Source: Bacillota bacterium
GTDB taxonomy: Bacteria; Bacillota; Clostridia; Acetivibrionales; DTU013
Assembly (NCBI GenBank): GCA_023411575.1
Contig: JAEYOP010000039.1
Span: forward strand, 100,601 to 164,600
Direction: 5' to 3'
DNA: 64,000 bases
The notes under the pieces are model-generated. The model was not told the DNA's origin. It did not search any database and saw nothing but the letters and a program-made list of their open reading frames with translations. Below, piece after piece: positions 1 to 9,800 of this stretch (position 1 is the stretch's first letter; every line of letters begins with the position of its first letter). Position numbers and translations under genes: made by a program.

Positions 1-1779
1 GAGAAGAAGGTCGAGGCGGCAAGAGCCATGTTGACCGACGCCGAGGCTGCTTTCAGGCGGGCGGACCGGGAAACCGTCTCCGCCGTGGAGCGGTTGAAAT
101 CGCTGACGGATCAAAAGGAGCAATTGGAAAAGGAATTTCAGACGAAAACCGCCGGCTACGACGAGGAAAAGCAGAAGCTGCCGGAAAAACTGAGAGCGCT
201 GGAACTGGACCAGGTGGACCAGGAAATCGGGAAGGCGGCCGAAACCTACTCGAATAAGCTGGCAGCCATTCAAGCCTGGGAAATGAAGCAATCGGAGTAC
301 AGGGAGAGGCTGCGGCAGCTCAACGAAGTGCTGGCTGGCCATAGAATGGCGGAAAACACCGTTGTGACAGAATGGAAGCTGGTCCGGGAGAATATCGGAC
401 AGCTTGAGGCGGAGGCGGACGGGCTGCAGGAGTCCCTCCGGGCTGTCCACGAGGAGTATGCCGCATTTTTGCAGAAGTATGGAATTGCCGGGGTTCACGA
501 AGAGCTATCACGGTTTTCGGAGAATGACCGGAAGCTCCACCTTCTCCAAATGGAAACCGATCAGGCGCAGAAGAATGCGGAAACGCACAAAGCGTTGCTG
601 GATAAGCTTAAAGAAGAGCTGCGGGGACTGCATACGGAATGCGTAAGGCTTGAGGCGGACGCCGGAGGACTGGACGGGCAGCGGCGCGAAAAAGAGGCGA
701 AGCGGAAGGAACTGGCCGGGGAAGCGGACATCGAGGAGGAAATCGGACGAACCGACGCCGGCCTCGAAAAGATTGAAAAGCTCGAGGAGGAATACCGGAA
801 GGCGCTCCAGCTTGCCGAAAGGCAATATCATGAGCTGCTGACCCGCAAATCCTTGCTGGAAAACCAGGAGAGCATATACGCCGACAGTCTCAAAAACGAA
901 GAAGAACGCCTCCAGGCGGCCTTGGCCGGCATGGGGTTTTTGAATGCCGCGGAGGTGGAAGCCAGCGTTCTCCCGGAAGACAGGCAGAAGGAACTGAGGG
1001 CGGAGATCGACGAGCATGACCGTGTCCGGTTGAATATCCGGGCTCAGAAGGAGTTGCTCCAAAGCAGGCTGAACGCCAGGACGATTACGGAAGAGGAATG
1101 GAACCGGATCAACAGCAGCCATACCGAATTGATTGCTGCAAAGGAAGGGGCGGTTTCCCGGAGCGAGGTTACCCGAAGCAGTTTCGAAAGGATTCAAGAG
1201 AAGCACGACAAATGGGTTGGCCTAAGCAGGGACTATGCCGGGTTAAACCGGAAGCAGGGCCTGTTCGAGCAGATCCAGAAGATCCTGAAGGCGGAGCACC
1301 GGAAGGACAACAGCTTTATCGACTATATAGCCGAAGAAAGGCTCCGGTATGTCGCTGCCAAAGCATCCGAGACCATCGGAGTGATGACGAAATACCGGTA
1401 CGCCCTTGAGCTGGACGTGGAAGCCGGCTTTATTGTCCGGGACAATGCCAATGGAGGCGCGCACCGCATGGTGACCTCCCTTTCGGGAGGGGAGACCTTC
1501 CTTACGTCCCTGTCGCTGGCCCTTGCCTTATCCGAACAAATCCAGCTGAAAGGACAGAGTCCGCTGGAATTTTTCTTCCTGGATGAAGGATTTGGCACAC
1601 TGGACGCCGAATTATTGGATACAGTGATCGACGCCCTGGAACGTCTCAGCAATCGGGACCGGGTGATCGGACTGATCAGCCATGTGCCGGAGCTGAAAAG
1701 CAGGATCGCCAGGAGGCTGGTGGTTGAACCGCCGTCCATCGGGAGCGATGGCAGCCGGGTAAAGATTGAAAAAGCATAG
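1..1779 (+). CDS. sbcC: SbcC-type exonuclease subunit, C-terminal part (5' truncated by window edge)
   Basis: The reading frame is open from base 1, so only the C-terminal 592 residues are visible. Most of it is Glu/Lys/Arg-rich heptad-like coiled coil, followed by an ABC-ATPase half: signature SLSGGETF (about 1480-1503), then the Walker B run FFFLDEGFGTLD (about 1570-1605) and a D-loop/H-loop region ending in GLISHV. SbcC pairs with the nuclease SbcD to form the bacterial Mre11-Rad50-like complex, which opens hairpins and trims double-strand ends in the cytoplasm. In many bacteria sbcD lies immediately upstream, which would be outside the window. The order coiled coil, signature, Walker B matches the distal half of the Rad50/SbcC family and excludes an ordinary transporter ATPase. 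RecN or another SMC-like ATPase is a less likely alternative. Confidence 0.93.
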   Translation, partial: EKKVEAARAMLTDAEAAFRRADRETVSAVERLKSLTDQKEQLEKEFQTKTAGYDEEKQKLPEKLRALELDQVDQEIGKAAETYSNKLAAIQAWEMKQSEYRERLRQLNEVLAGHRMAENTVVTEWKLVRENIGQLEAEADGLQESLRAVHEEYAAFLQKYGIAGVHEELSRFSENDRKLHLLQMETDQAQKNAETHKALLDKLKEELRGLHTECVRLEADAGGLDGQRREKEAKRKELAGEADIEEEIGRTDAGLEKIEKLEEEYRKALQLAERQYHELLTRKSLLENQESIYADSLKNEEERLQAALAGMGFLNAAEVEASVLPEDRQKELRAEIDEHDRVRLNIRAQKELLQSRLNARTITEEEWNRINSSHTELIAAKEGAVSRSEVTRSSFERIQEKHDKWVGLSRDYAGLNRKQGLFEQIQKILKAEHRKDNSFIDYIAEERLRYVAAKASETIGVMTKYRYALELDVEAGFIVRDNANGGAHRMVTSLSGGETFLTSLSLALALSEQIQLKGQSPLEFFFLDEGFGTLDAELLDTVIDALERLSNRDRVIGLISHVPELKSRIARRLVVEPPSIGSDGSRVKIEKA

Positions 1780-1804
1780 GACTCGTTAAAATCTAGTATA
1801 AAGT

Positions 1805-1833
1805 TTGCAATTATAACCATATTATTATATAAT
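1805..1833 (+). promoter_or_regulatory. Promoter TTGCAA-17-TATAAT
   Basis: TTGCAA at 1805-1810 and TATAAT at 1828-1833 are separated by exactly 17 bp, just after the sbcC stop. The leader between it and the next gene holds two small hairpins: CCTGT/ACAGG arms near 1845-1864 and 1880-1898. Confidence 0.7.
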
Positions 1834-1926
1834 TGCTAATGTGGGCCTGTGCTGAAAACAGGTCCTACAGCAACGGCCTGAACCCTGTGGGGAACAGGTC
1901 ATTATTGCAGCGGGGGAGTGAATCGT

Positions 1927-2307
1927 ATGGCAGTCGAAAAAGCAAAGAACGCAGTCAAGGCAGTTGAAGTCAAGCCGGTCGAAAAGGAGAAGAAGGCGGT
2001 CCGCAAAACCGTAAAGGTTCAGACCGATGCCGATGTGAAGCGCAAGGCGGTCAAGCTTGTAGTTGCGCACTTAAGAAAAAAGCTGCCTGAAACGGAATTT
2101 ATCGGGATGGATCACATTACCGAATGGATCGAGGAAATTGAAAAACTTCTTGAAAAGCCGGAATTCAATACGATCGAGTATCATCAAAAGAGGCGCGAGC
2201 TTAATGATGTAATTGAACGTACAGTGGATGAAGAGATCAGATTCAAACTGCGGGACTCATGGTACAGTCTGGGTAAGGCCCTCGACAAGAAGGTCAAACA
2301 GAAGTAA
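1927..2307 (+). CDS. Small Lys/Glu-rich hypothetical protein
   Basis: A 126-residue cytoplasmic protein with no signal peptide or membrane span. The first 45 residues are low complexity, rich in Ala, Val, Lys and Glu, and could be disordered or nucleic-acid binding. The rest is predicted helical, with motifs such as WIEEIEKLLEKPEF and YHQKRRELNDVIERTV. The start is the ATG at 1927, placed 9 bases after GGGGGAG; an upstream in-frame GTG at 1918 overlaps that ribosome site and is less likely. It has its own consensus promoter at 1805-1833 and a terminator just after the stop, so it is probably monocistronic. No family was recognised. The composition and own promoter suggest an abundant accessory protein, but that is inference only. 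Confidence 0.75.
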   Translation: MAVEKAKNAVKAVEVKPVEKEKKAVRKTVKVQTDADVKRKAVKLVVAHLRKKLPETEFIGMDHITEWIEEIEKLLEKPEFNTIEYHQKRRELNDVIERTVDEEIRFKLRDSWYSLGKALDKKVKQK

Positions 2308-2322
2308 AGCCAGATGCATGAG

Positions 2323-2346
2323 CCCGGTGACACCGGGTTTTTTTAT
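2323..2346 (+). terminator. Rho-independent terminator
   Basis: Stem CCCGGT/ACCGGG (2323-2328 with 2332-2337) followed directly by a run of T, 16 bases after the stop of the 126-residue protein. Confidence 0.85.
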
Positions 2347-2371
2347 TATGGGGCATAGTGCTATCTTGCCT

Positions 2372-2406
2372 CAAAATCTCAGGGGCTCGATGCCCCTGAG
2401 ATTTTG
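2372..2406. repeat. Perfect 15-bp inverted repeat hairpin
   Basis: Bases 2372-2386 and 2392-2406 are perfect reverse complements with a 5-base loop. No T-run follows. It lies between two terminator-like hairpins in the gap between genes. Confidence 0.8.
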
Positions 2407-2435
2407 CTCCTGAGACAAAGGACGGTGACCGTCCG

Positions 2436-2478
2436 ATAATCCGCTCGCAAAGGAGCAATCCGCGGGCGGATTATTTTT
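2436..2478 (+). terminator. Terminator-like hairpin before the solute-binding gene
   Basis: Arms 2436-2448 (ATAATCCGCTCGC) and 2462-2474 (GCGGGCGGATTAT) pair with one wobble and are followed by TTTTCT. It could be a second terminator or an attenuator for the 2591 operon. A smaller hairpin, GACGGTGACCGTC, lies at 2421-2433. Confidence 0.6.
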
Positions 2479-2590
2479 CTCCAGGGAACGAACCGGGCAT
2501 CCCCGCGCATTTCATTTGATTTTTCTCTATATCTATATATATAATATTATCAGGCATTTTCGTACAATATGAGAAATTGAGGGGATCAAA

Positions 2591-4126
2591 GTGAGAGCCG
2601 GATTATATGGAAGGTCTTTAATATGCGGTATGATGTGTCTTTTCTTCATATTATCCGCCTGCGACGGCTCCCGGGGGAGCAATGTCCAGGAAAGCGGCAT
2701 CCGGGCGACTGCCCGGGAAAGTAGCGAAAACATGGCTTTTCAGGAGCCTTTTTCGATTTCTTTCATGACCACGTCATTTACAAACGATCCGGCGACCAGT
2801 GAAAGCCCGATCCTCAAAAAGCTTGAAGAGATCACCAATACCAGACTCAATATGATCTGGGTCAACAACTCCAGCTATAATGACCAGATGAACCTGGCAT
2901 TTGCGTCAGGCACGCTTCCCAATGTCATGCTGATCACTTCCAAGTCCCCCAGCGTCATAGCTGCGGCAAAATCGGACGCCTTCTGGGAACTGGAACCCTA
3001 TCTCGGCGTTTATGAAAATCTGCGGCAGGCAAATGCGACGGTTCTGAAGAACATCTCCATAGACGGGAAAATATTTGGCATTCCCAGAATGCGCACCCTG
3101 GGCAGGTACGGGATCCTATACAGGAAGGATTGGCTGGAGGAGGAAGGGCTGGCCGAGCCCAAAACCATCGACGAATTTTATAATATGCTCAAGGCCTTTA
3201 CCGAGGGAGATCCCAATCGGGACGGCCAGAGCGATACCTATGGGATGATCCTCACCAGCGGCGGCGAGTCTTTGGAAATCATGCAGACCTGGTTCGGCGT
3301 ACCGAAAATATGGGGTGAAAAGGAGGACGGCAGTCTGATCCCGGCGTATTTGACCCCGGAATACAAGGAAGCCCTCCGCTTTTTTAGAAAGCTGTACGCT
3401 GAAAAACTGGTAAACCAGGATTTCCCGGTCTTTGACGCATCCAGGTGGAACGACCCCTTTGTCAATGGGGAAGGCGGCTGTATCGTGGACGTTGCCGACA
3501 GGGCCAACACGCTCTATGCCAGAATGCAGAGGATAGGCATTGACAATCCTGAAATCGATGTGACCGGGACCGTGAGTGGACCGAAAGGAGCACGCAGCTA
3601 CTCGACTTCAGGCTATTCGGGCTTTTTCGCTGTTGCCAGATCAAGCGTCAGGACGGAGGGGGAACTGAAACGGGTCCTGGAATTCATGGACAAGCTGAAC
3701 GACAGGGAAATCCAGGATCTGCTGTATTATGGAATCGAGGGCAGGCACTACATCGTAGAGAATGGAACGGTAACAAGAAAGATGGCGGAGGGCGTATCCG
3801 AAACGGAAAGGAATGATCTTTCCATGCTGCTGACCTTCATTCCCAGGGATCTGACCACGCCTGTAAAGATGACGGAATTAAGGGAAAAGGTCGTCCGGGT
3901 ACAGGCGGAAAATGATAAAATCATTGTTTCCAATCCCGCCGAATCGTTAACCTCGGATGTCTATACCGCCAAGGGGACCATGCTGGACAAGCTGGTCAAC
4001 GAGGCCAGGATAAGATATATTACCGGTGAAATCGATGACGTGGGGCTCGATGAAGCATTGCAACTCTGGCGGTCAAGCGGGGGAGACGATTATATCCGCG
4101 AGATGAATGAAAAATATGTAAGGTGA
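2591..4126 (+). CDS. Sugar ABC transporter solute-binding lipoprotein (LplA-type)
   Basis: A 511-residue extracytoplasmic lipoprotein. The N-terminus has a charged start, a hydrophobic stretch and the lipobox ILSAC, with the lipidated Cys at residue 24. The mature part has the family 1 binding-protein pattern seen in LplA-like proteins: ITNTRLNMIWVN, INGK-like DGKIFGIPR, the YRKDWLEEEGL helix, and GIEGRHY towards the end. The start is GTG at 2591, 4 bases after GAGGGGAT; no in-frame ATG is better placed. The adjacent membrane AraC regulator begins 3 bases after the stop, so the two are co-transcribed. No permease genes lie beside it, so it either shares permeases encoded elsewhere or feeds a signal to its regulator. 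The ligand is probably an oligosaccharide, inferred from the neighbouring pectin enzymes. Confidence 0.88.
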   Translation: MRAGLYGRSLICGMMCLFFILSACDGSRGSNVQESGIRATARESSENMAFQEPFSISFMTTSFTNDPATSESPILKKLEEITNTRLNMIWVNNSSYNDQMNLAFASGTLPNVMLITSKSPSVIAAAKSDAFWELEPYLGVYENLRQANATVLKNISIDGKIFGIPRMRTLGRYGILYRKDWLEEEGLAEPKTIDEFYNMLKAFTEGDPNRDGQSDTYGMILTSGGESLEIMQTWFGVPKIWGEKEDGSLIPAYLTPEYKEALRFFRKLYAEKLVNQDFPVFDASRWNDPFVNGEGGCIVDVADRANTLYARMQRIGIDNPEIDVTGTVSGPKGARSYSTSGYSGFFAVARSSVRTEGELKRVLEFMDKLNDREIQDLLYYGIEGRHYIVENGTVTRKMAEGVSETERNDLSMLLTFIPRDLTTPVKMTELREKVVRVQAENDKIIVSNPAESLTSDVYTAKGTMLDKLVNEARIRYITGEIDDVGLDEALQLWRSSGGDDYIREMNEKYVR

Positions 4127-4129
4127 CTT

Positions 4130-6430
4130 ATGAAAATTGGGATGTCCTTGTTTGTAAAGCTTCTGATTACGTTTTTCCTGCTGCTGATTATTCCGATAAA
4201 TGTCATCAGTACAACCGTATATTACAATGCCCTTTCCTATTTTGAAAAGGAAATTTCCGCCACGAATACGGAAAAGCTTTTGGCGACGCAGGGGTTGATG
4301 GAAACCTTGATGGACAGCGTAGTAAAGGATGCCAAGAATATTGGTCTCAACAAGAGCATTGAAAATATCGGACAGCTCGGGGACCCTTCCCAGGCCTATT
4401 CCGGCCTCAATCTGCCAAAGATGGAGGAAGTATTTCAAATACTCTATAACGCCAGAATTGCCAACAGCAATATTCATTCAATCTATTTGTACAATTATAA
4501 CGACAACAATATTTATACGTCGGACAAATTATTTGTAAACTCCGATCAGTTCTATGATACGGAGTGGATCGACAAATACAATCTAATCAAGCAGGGACTG
4601 GTGTGGCTGGACACAAGGCAATCCGGAATCCCCATAACGGCGAAAAGCTCCGCGGTGAACAGCATGGCCGGTCAAAGAAAGGTCATCACGCTGGTTTACC
4701 CCATCCAATACATTTCCTCCTTCAACGGGCTAGTTGCCATCAATGTGCTGGAGGAGGAACTAAGCAAAGCCATCGGCCGGTCGGAAACGAGCGAAATGGG
4801 CGAAATCAAGATAATCAACCGGCAGGGGATGGTGATAACGAGCTCGAGCCGCGGCATGGCCGGCAGCAATCTTTCCGGGCGGAGTGATATCAGGGAAATA
4901 TTGAACTCGGGGGAAACACAGGGGATGGTAACAGCAGAGATCAACCATGCCAAGTATTTGATCACTTATGTAAAATCGGATCTTACCGGCTGGACTTTCA
5001 TCAATGAATATTCCTTTGAAAAGATCGTATCCAGGGTAAATACTTACAGGAACTTTGTCGTCATTATTTCCATCCTGATGACGCTCCTTGGCATACCGGT
5101 CTGCTTCTATATTTCAAGAAAACTGTACAATCCGGTGAAAAAGCTCGTTGACGATATCCGGGCACAAAAGGGGATTTCCGCCTCCCAGAGCAGGAATGAG
5201 ATGGTGGTGATCTCCAATGCGCTGAACGACGTGTTGAGGCAGGGCAGCCAGATCAGGGGATTGATGGAGCGCAACCAGAAGAATCTGACGGAGAGCTATC
5301 TCCTGTCCATCATCAGAGGGGATGCAGACATAGAGGTGCCATACGTCTCATTTACGGAAACAAGATTTATGTGCGCGATCATTTCCATAGACAATTACAA
5401 TTCCTTTGTCCGGAAAAATTCCGATGACGGCAGGCATTTTACCAAGGAGATTATTCTGAAGGTCTGCGAGAATATGCTCAATACCCGCTGGAAGTGCGCC
5501 GGGGTTCAATTTGAAAAAGGAAAGATCGCGTTGATCCTCAATGTCCCGGAGGAGCAGGAATCGGAGCTTGTGGCGGACATTGCCGGATTCTTCGGAGAGA
5601 TCAAGAAAAAGGTGTACGAGGTTCTTGAGAATACGGTAACAATCGCCATAGGAAATTGTTATGCCGGGAAAGAGAAAGTGGAGCAGTCCTTTTCGGAGGC
5701 GAAGGATGTGCTGAAATACAGGATGATGTACGGCTGCGACAAGATTATAACCGCATGGGAAAATGGCAATGAAACGGCGGCAGAGTATTATTATCCTACC
5801 GCACTCGAAAATCATATCTTCAATTACCTGAAGCTTGGAATGAAAAAGGAACTGTCGGATTCCATGGATGAATTCGTGAAGGAAATCCGGGAGATGAACC
5901 TTTCCTATGACAATATCATCCAGATCGTCAACCAGTTCATAGGAAACATCGTCAAACATATGCTGAACGTAAGGCTGAATCCCAGCGAGGTATTTCCCGG
6001 GAACACCACCATGTACCAGTATGCTTCGGCGTTGGAAACATTGGACGAGATCAAGGTCTGGATAAGGAACATCCTGTATTCCGTCATTGATTATATAGAG
6101 ATCAGGGATAGCAGCGAAAACAAGTATATTCAGCAGATACAATCCTATATCCAGAGAAACTACAAAGAAGAGATCAACTTTGAAAAGCTGGCGCAGTCGG
6201 TCGGAATCAGCTATTCCCATATGAGGAAGCTCTTCAGGGACAAACTGGACACCAGTGTCCTGGACTATATCAACAGCATCCGGATCGACAATGCGAAGCG
6301 GCTTTTAAAAGGGACGGAACTCACGATACAGGATATCGCGACAAAGGTCGGCTACCAAAATATCCAGAGCTTCAACCGGTTCTTTAAAAAATTCGAAGGG
6401 ATTTCTCCGAAGGAATTTCGAAGAATTTGA
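4130..6430 (+). CDS. Membrane-bound AraC-family transcriptional regulator with extracellular sensor
   Basis: A 766-residue one-component regulator. Membrane spans lie at about residues 9-30 and 308-329 and enclose a roughly 275-residue extracellular sensor of Cache type. A short linker and a central cytoplasmic domain of about 250 residues follow. The C-terminal 90 residues are a two-helix-turn-helix AraC DNA-binding domain: INFEKLAQSVGISYSHMRKL, then IQDIATKVGYQNIQSFNRFF and the closing GISPKEFRR. This architecture is common in Paenibacillus and Clostridia next to sugar transport genes, where external sugar binding is coupled directly to transcription. The start ATG follows AAGGTGA and sits 3 bases after the binding-protein stop. 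Candidate targets are its own operon and the rhamnogalacturonan lyase gene downstream; this is inferred from position. Confidence 0.9.
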   Translation: MKIGMSLFVKLLITFFLLLIIPINVISTTVYYNALSYFEKEISATNTEKLLATQGLMETLMDSVVKDAKNIGLNKSIENIGQLGDPSQAYSGLNLPKMEEVFQILYNARIANSNIHSIYLYNYNDNNIYTSDKLFVNSDQFYDTEWIDKYNLIKQGLVWLDTRQSGIPITAKSSAVNSMAGQRKVITLVYPIQYISSFNGLVAINVLEEELSKAIGRSETSEMGEIKIINRQGMVITSSSRGMAGSNLSGRSDIREILNSGETQGMVTAEINHAKYLITYVKSDLTGWTFINEYSFEKIVSRVNTYRNFVVIISILMTLLGIPVCFYISRKLYNPVKKLVDDIRAQKGISASQSRNEMVVISNALNDVLRQGSQIRGLMERNQKNLTESYLLSIIRGDADIEVPYVSFTETRFMCAIISIDNYNSFVRKNSDDGRHFTKEIILKVCENMLNTRWKCAGVQFEKGKIALILNVPEEQESELVADIAGFFGEIKKKVYEVLENTVTIAIGNCYAGKEKVEQSFSEAKDVLKYRMMYGCDKIITAWENGNETAAEYYYPTALENHIFNYLKLGMKKELSDSMDEFVKEIREMNLSYDNIIQIVNQFIGNIVKHMLNVRLNPSEVFPGNTTMYQYASALETLDEIKVWIRNILYSVIDYIEIRDSSENKYIQQIQSYIQRNYKEEINFEKLAQSVGISYSHMRKLFRDKLDTSVLDYINSIRIDNAKRLLKGTELTIQDIATKVGYQNIQSFNRFFKKFEGISPKEFRRI

Positions 6431-6869
6431 TTTTTTGCTGCCATTATTGATCCACACCATTCATTTTTGATTGAATTTCCCGTTTTTTCCTCTTCTTTGA
6501 GGCTGCACTTTTTGTCAACCCCATCTTTTTTCGCCATTTGAATGATCAAAAATTCCTCGTTTTTGCATTTTGAGCAGGCGCCATGAAAAGGGAGCTTGTT
6601 GATATTGCAATGTTTTCACGGGTTTTTCCTGCATAATCAAAAATGATAATTTGATATAATACTGATTCTTTTATTCAAAACCATTCCACTTTATCATTGA
6701 TTTATCCTAAATGGGGGATTCTCAAAAAAATGAATGAGAGGTGTAGGTGGAATGAGGGCGCAATTTAGCTGCGGAATCGGTATGAATTACCCTTAACGGC
6801 ATAATGCTGGATAACTTGACTTAAGGGTTTACTCAGACTGTTATTTTTGTTTAAGGAGGCTTAATTAGG
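6431..6869. other. 439-bp non-coding region before the rhamnogalacturonan lyase gene
   Basis: AT-rich and without a credible gene. It holds a TATAAT at 6655-6660 with no good -35, consistent with an activated promoter, and a leader hairpin with arms ACCCTTAA (6789-6796) and TTAAGGGT (6821-6828). An AAGGAGG ribosome site at about 6855 precedes the ATG at 6870. The AAAGAnnGTn operator of the galactan locus is absent here. Confidence 0.6.
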
Positions 6870-9800
6870 ATGTCATATGGGAAAAAAGCTTTGGCCAAAA
6901 ACGTTATTTCGCTGCTCTTAGTGGTGATAATGGTTTTCTCATGCTCTGTCGGCACGTTTGCAGGAACGAAATATTTCCAGGAGAATGGTGCCAGATATCA
7001 AATGGAATCTCTGGATCGTGGTTTGATAGCTACTTCAACCACCAACGGTGTATTTCTGAGCTGGAGATTATTTAAGGAAGAGGTTACCGGTTATTCGTCG
7101 ACCGGCTTGACAGGCTCCGATTTTAATGTTTACAAAAACGGGGCAAAAATAGCTACGGTAGCGGATAGCACAAATTATATGGATACTGCGGGCACTGTAT
7201 CCGATTCCTATTTTGTCCGCGCAGTGGTAAACGGGGCGGAAGTTGACAAAAGTGCTGCTGTGACGCCCGTGTCAAATTCTTATATTCAGGTTCTGATGAA
7301 AAAACCGGCTAATTATACGGATACCATAGATAATTTGGACGGAACCACTCCCACCAGCTTGAATTTTGCTTATACTGCCGGTGACTTCAGTGTCGGCGAC
7401 GTGGACGGCGACGGACAGTACGAATATTTTGTAAAATGGGAGGGAAATCCGCAGGATGTTATTGGAAAGGGTTATACGGGGAAAACGCTGATTGATTGCT
7501 ATAAGCTTGATGGAACGTTGCTGTATAGAATAGATCTAGGTGTAAATATCAGGGAAGGTGCTCATTATACCCAGTTCATGGTAGAAGATTTTGATGGGGA
7601 TGGGAAAGCTGAAATCATATTCAAAACTGCTCCGGGGACAAGCACAGTCCATGTGAATGCAGATGGAACAGTGGATGAGGGTTCCAGAAAATACATTACA
7701 ATGCTGCCGGAAGATATTACAGCGGGTTACAGTAATTCGGATGATTACAGGAATACCTACAAGGATTATTACGAACATGTTGTGGACATGTTTAAAAATT
7801 GGCAGGACCATCCCGAGGTCAAAAACGGACATTGGCCGGCGACTCTGCAGCAGTGCTTCGGGATAACGACGACAAGCTCAGGAATTATCGGAGGGAATTT
7901 CGATGCGCTGGGGAATGTTGTTACCACTACTTACTCTGCGATCGGTACGGATCTGCTATCCTACACATATCCTTTAAGTGATACGAATGCGCGTATCCTT
8001 GCAGACTACTTCATCAATACCTATGCACCTGCCAGGTCAGGTAACAATAAACTCAAACAGTTTATTGGATATATTTTCACCGGACCTGAATATCTGACGG
8101 TATTCAACGGCGAAACTGGTGCCGAATTGGAGACGATCCGATATAAGCCCGGGCGTGATGACGACGGCCTGATGTGGGGCGATTATGCCATGGTGAGGAT
8201 TGAGCCCTGCAACCGTGTTGAGCGAATGCAGGCGGAAGTGGCTTACCTTGATGGCAAAAAACCGTATGCCATATTCGGCAGAGGATACTACACGAGAACT
8301 ACCCTTGTCGCTTATAGTTGGAACGGCGAACATCTTCAGGAATACTGGTACTTGGACAGCGGATACCCTGTTATGACCAATCCTTTCAATGACAGTCCGC
8401 ATGGAAGGGATGGCACGGTGGCAGGGTTCGAGGATATAACCACACAAGGCTCGCATACAATGGTGGATGCCGATGTGGACGGCGATGGCCGCGACGAATT
8501 GATTATGGGCGGTGCTACCATAGATGACGACGGCTCCGTTTTGTACAGCTCTTTTGCTACCATATCTCAAGGGCCTAATGCGGGGACCTATGCCAGACTT
8601 GGGCATGGAGATTCCATCCACGTGACCGATATCATCCCTTCGAGGCCGGGTCAGGAAATCTTAATGTGTCATGAAGGGGCAACCGGTGCTCCATATGGCG
8701 TATCCATGCGTGATGCGAAAACAGGAGAGGTATTATGGGGAACCTACAGGGATAAAGATAATGGCCGCTGTATGATCGGCGACATCGATCCAGCCCTGCC
8801 GGGTATCGAAAATTGGTCGATGGCGTTGAGACAGGGTGATGCGGCTGGTACCCAGATATCTACCTCCATGCCGGGGACGAATGCCAACATTAAGTGGGCT
8901 GCAAACATGACGACCCAGATTGTCAATGGATCGGGAGTCAGTGATGTCACAATTCAGCGCTGGAATACAAGCACAAAAAAATCGGAGGATATTCTTACCG
9001 CGGCCGGTTATAACAGCAACAACGGCACAAAGGGGAATCCGTCCCTTGTTGCGGATGTGCTGGGAGATTACAGGGAAGAGTTGATTCTCAGAAGCGCGGC
9101 CAGCGATAACTTCAGGATTTATTTCAACTCCTCCGAAGTTTCCAACCACAAACTGTTCACCCTGATGGATGACCGCCAGTACAGAACGGGCGTGGCAAGA
9201 CAGAATGACGGCTATAACCAGCCGGCATATACCAGCTTCTACTATGCGTCGGATATTAATTGGGAGAACCTGTACAACTCGGTTAAGGATTCCATTATCA
9301 GCTCAACAGATGTTACGCTGGTAAATGAAGACTTCAGCCAGTATGCTCCGGGACCTGTCACCATCGGAAGCGGAAACAGTTGGACAAAAGAAGGAACAGC
9401 GCCGACAATGACTGTCACGGAATCAGCCATAGGTTGGTATGCGAATATTGCGCATAAGACAACCGGCTCTTCCTATTTGGGACGCAGATTCACACCGCAA
9501 TACGACGGGGCGGTATTGGATTTCGATATTAATGTGCCTGGAAATTCGGGAGGCAGCTTCTTCGTAATGAACGGAAAAGTTAATGCTACCAACAGTTCCT
9601 TGGTCAGAGCCAAATTCACAGGCGGAAAATTCACCAAATGGGATAATACGCCTTATATGAATTATGATACGAGTCACTGGTATCATTTCAACTATGTATT
9701 CAACATTCCGCAAAAAACATACACATTAACCATTACTGACTTGAATACGAAGCAGGTTAATAAATTTGCACCTGAAAGCTTTTTCAATTCGGTTAACGCA

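Noticed and set aside
6661..6869. Possible riboswitch in the leader of the rhamnogalacturonan lyase gene
   Set aside because: Apart from one hairpin, no conserved cyclic-di-GMP or other riboswitch core was recognised.
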